A stretch of DNA of 64,000 nt, taken from assembly GCA_026391675.1 (NCBI GenBank), contig JAPLDQ010000034.1, positions 32,720-96,719 on the forward strand, in the 5' to 3' direction. The notes below the pieces were generated by a model. That model saw only the letters and a program-made list of their open reading frames with translations, searched no databases and was not told where the DNA came from. Source of the stretch: Bacteroidota bacterium (GTDB lineage Bacteria; Bacteroidota; Bacteroidia; Bacteroidales; JACABE01). This document shows, in pieces, positions 63,905 through 64,000 of the stretch. Position 1 is the first letter of the stretch; each line of letters opens with the position of its first letter. A program made the position numbers and the translations under genes.

Positions 63905-64000
<96 letters not shown>

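Overview
This is a low-GC chromosomal window from a member of the Bacteroidota (Bacteroidetes), probably an anaerobic fermenter. The evidence is four secreted proteins ending in type A type IX secretion (T9SS) sorting domains, Bacteroidota-type -7 promoter elements (TAnnTTTG), families largely confined to the phylum (DUF4271, DUF4175-like, Lgt paralogues), a sodium-pumping methylmalonyl-CoA decarboxylase, and indolepyruvate:ferredoxin oxidoreductase genes. The species cannot be named from the sequence alone.

Layout, left to right. 1-842 is the start of a radical SAM gene on the minus strand that runs off the left edge. 1-7 kb holds a T9SS-secreted trypsin-like protease, a 312-bp element with 26-bp terminal inverted repeats, a membrane-anchored beta-propeller protein and a PAP2 phosphatase. 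7.1-11.3 kb (minus) is an operon for methylmalonyl-CoA epimerase and Na+-translocating methylmalonyl-CoA decarboxylase, which together turn methylmalonyl-CoA into propionyl-CoA while exporting Na+. 11.4-20.9 kb has a DUF2231 membrane protein, dnaE, an NmrA-like reductase, a patatin lipase, a DUF2007 protein, a U32 peptidase-family protein and a PHP phosphatase.

20.95-27.25 kb is a vitamin B12 acquisition locus: a cobalamin riboswitch, two T9SS-secreted surface proteins, a BtuB-like TonB-dependent receptor and a BtuG-like surface lipoprotein. It is interrupted by a RAYT transposase gene flanked by three paired palindromic REP units. 27.3-29.3 kb (minus) is an ABC-2 exporter. 29.6-36.8 kb (plus) carries an outer-membrane barrel protein, DUF4271-hemD, rnpA-yidD, an S41 protease, an O-antigen ligase-like protein and cytidine deaminase. 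36.9-46.2 kb has an XRE regulator/membrane protein pair, iorA-iorB, lysC-lysA (minus), trxA-DUF58 and an OmpA/TPR lipoprotein.

46.2-48.1 kb (minus) is an unusual fusion: an Lgt-like inner-membrane domain, then an internal signal-peptide-like segment, then a predicted outer-membrane barrel. 48.1-49.07 kb is a gene-free block of repeats. 49.07-57.3 kb (minus) has mnmG, ybeY, an anti-sigma-type ATPase, a large DUF4175-like coiled-coil protein and gltX. A perfect parS core (51048-51061) and a one-mismatch parS (54731-54746) lie here, suggesting that the region is near the replication origin. 57.4-63.9 kb has a four-helix-bundle protein cassette with inverted repeats, a Dabb protein, an M1 peptidase, a C1 peptidase and two proteins with carboxypeptidase-regulatory-like domains. 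The window ends inside a 5S rRNA on the minus strand, so an rRNA operon lies to the right.
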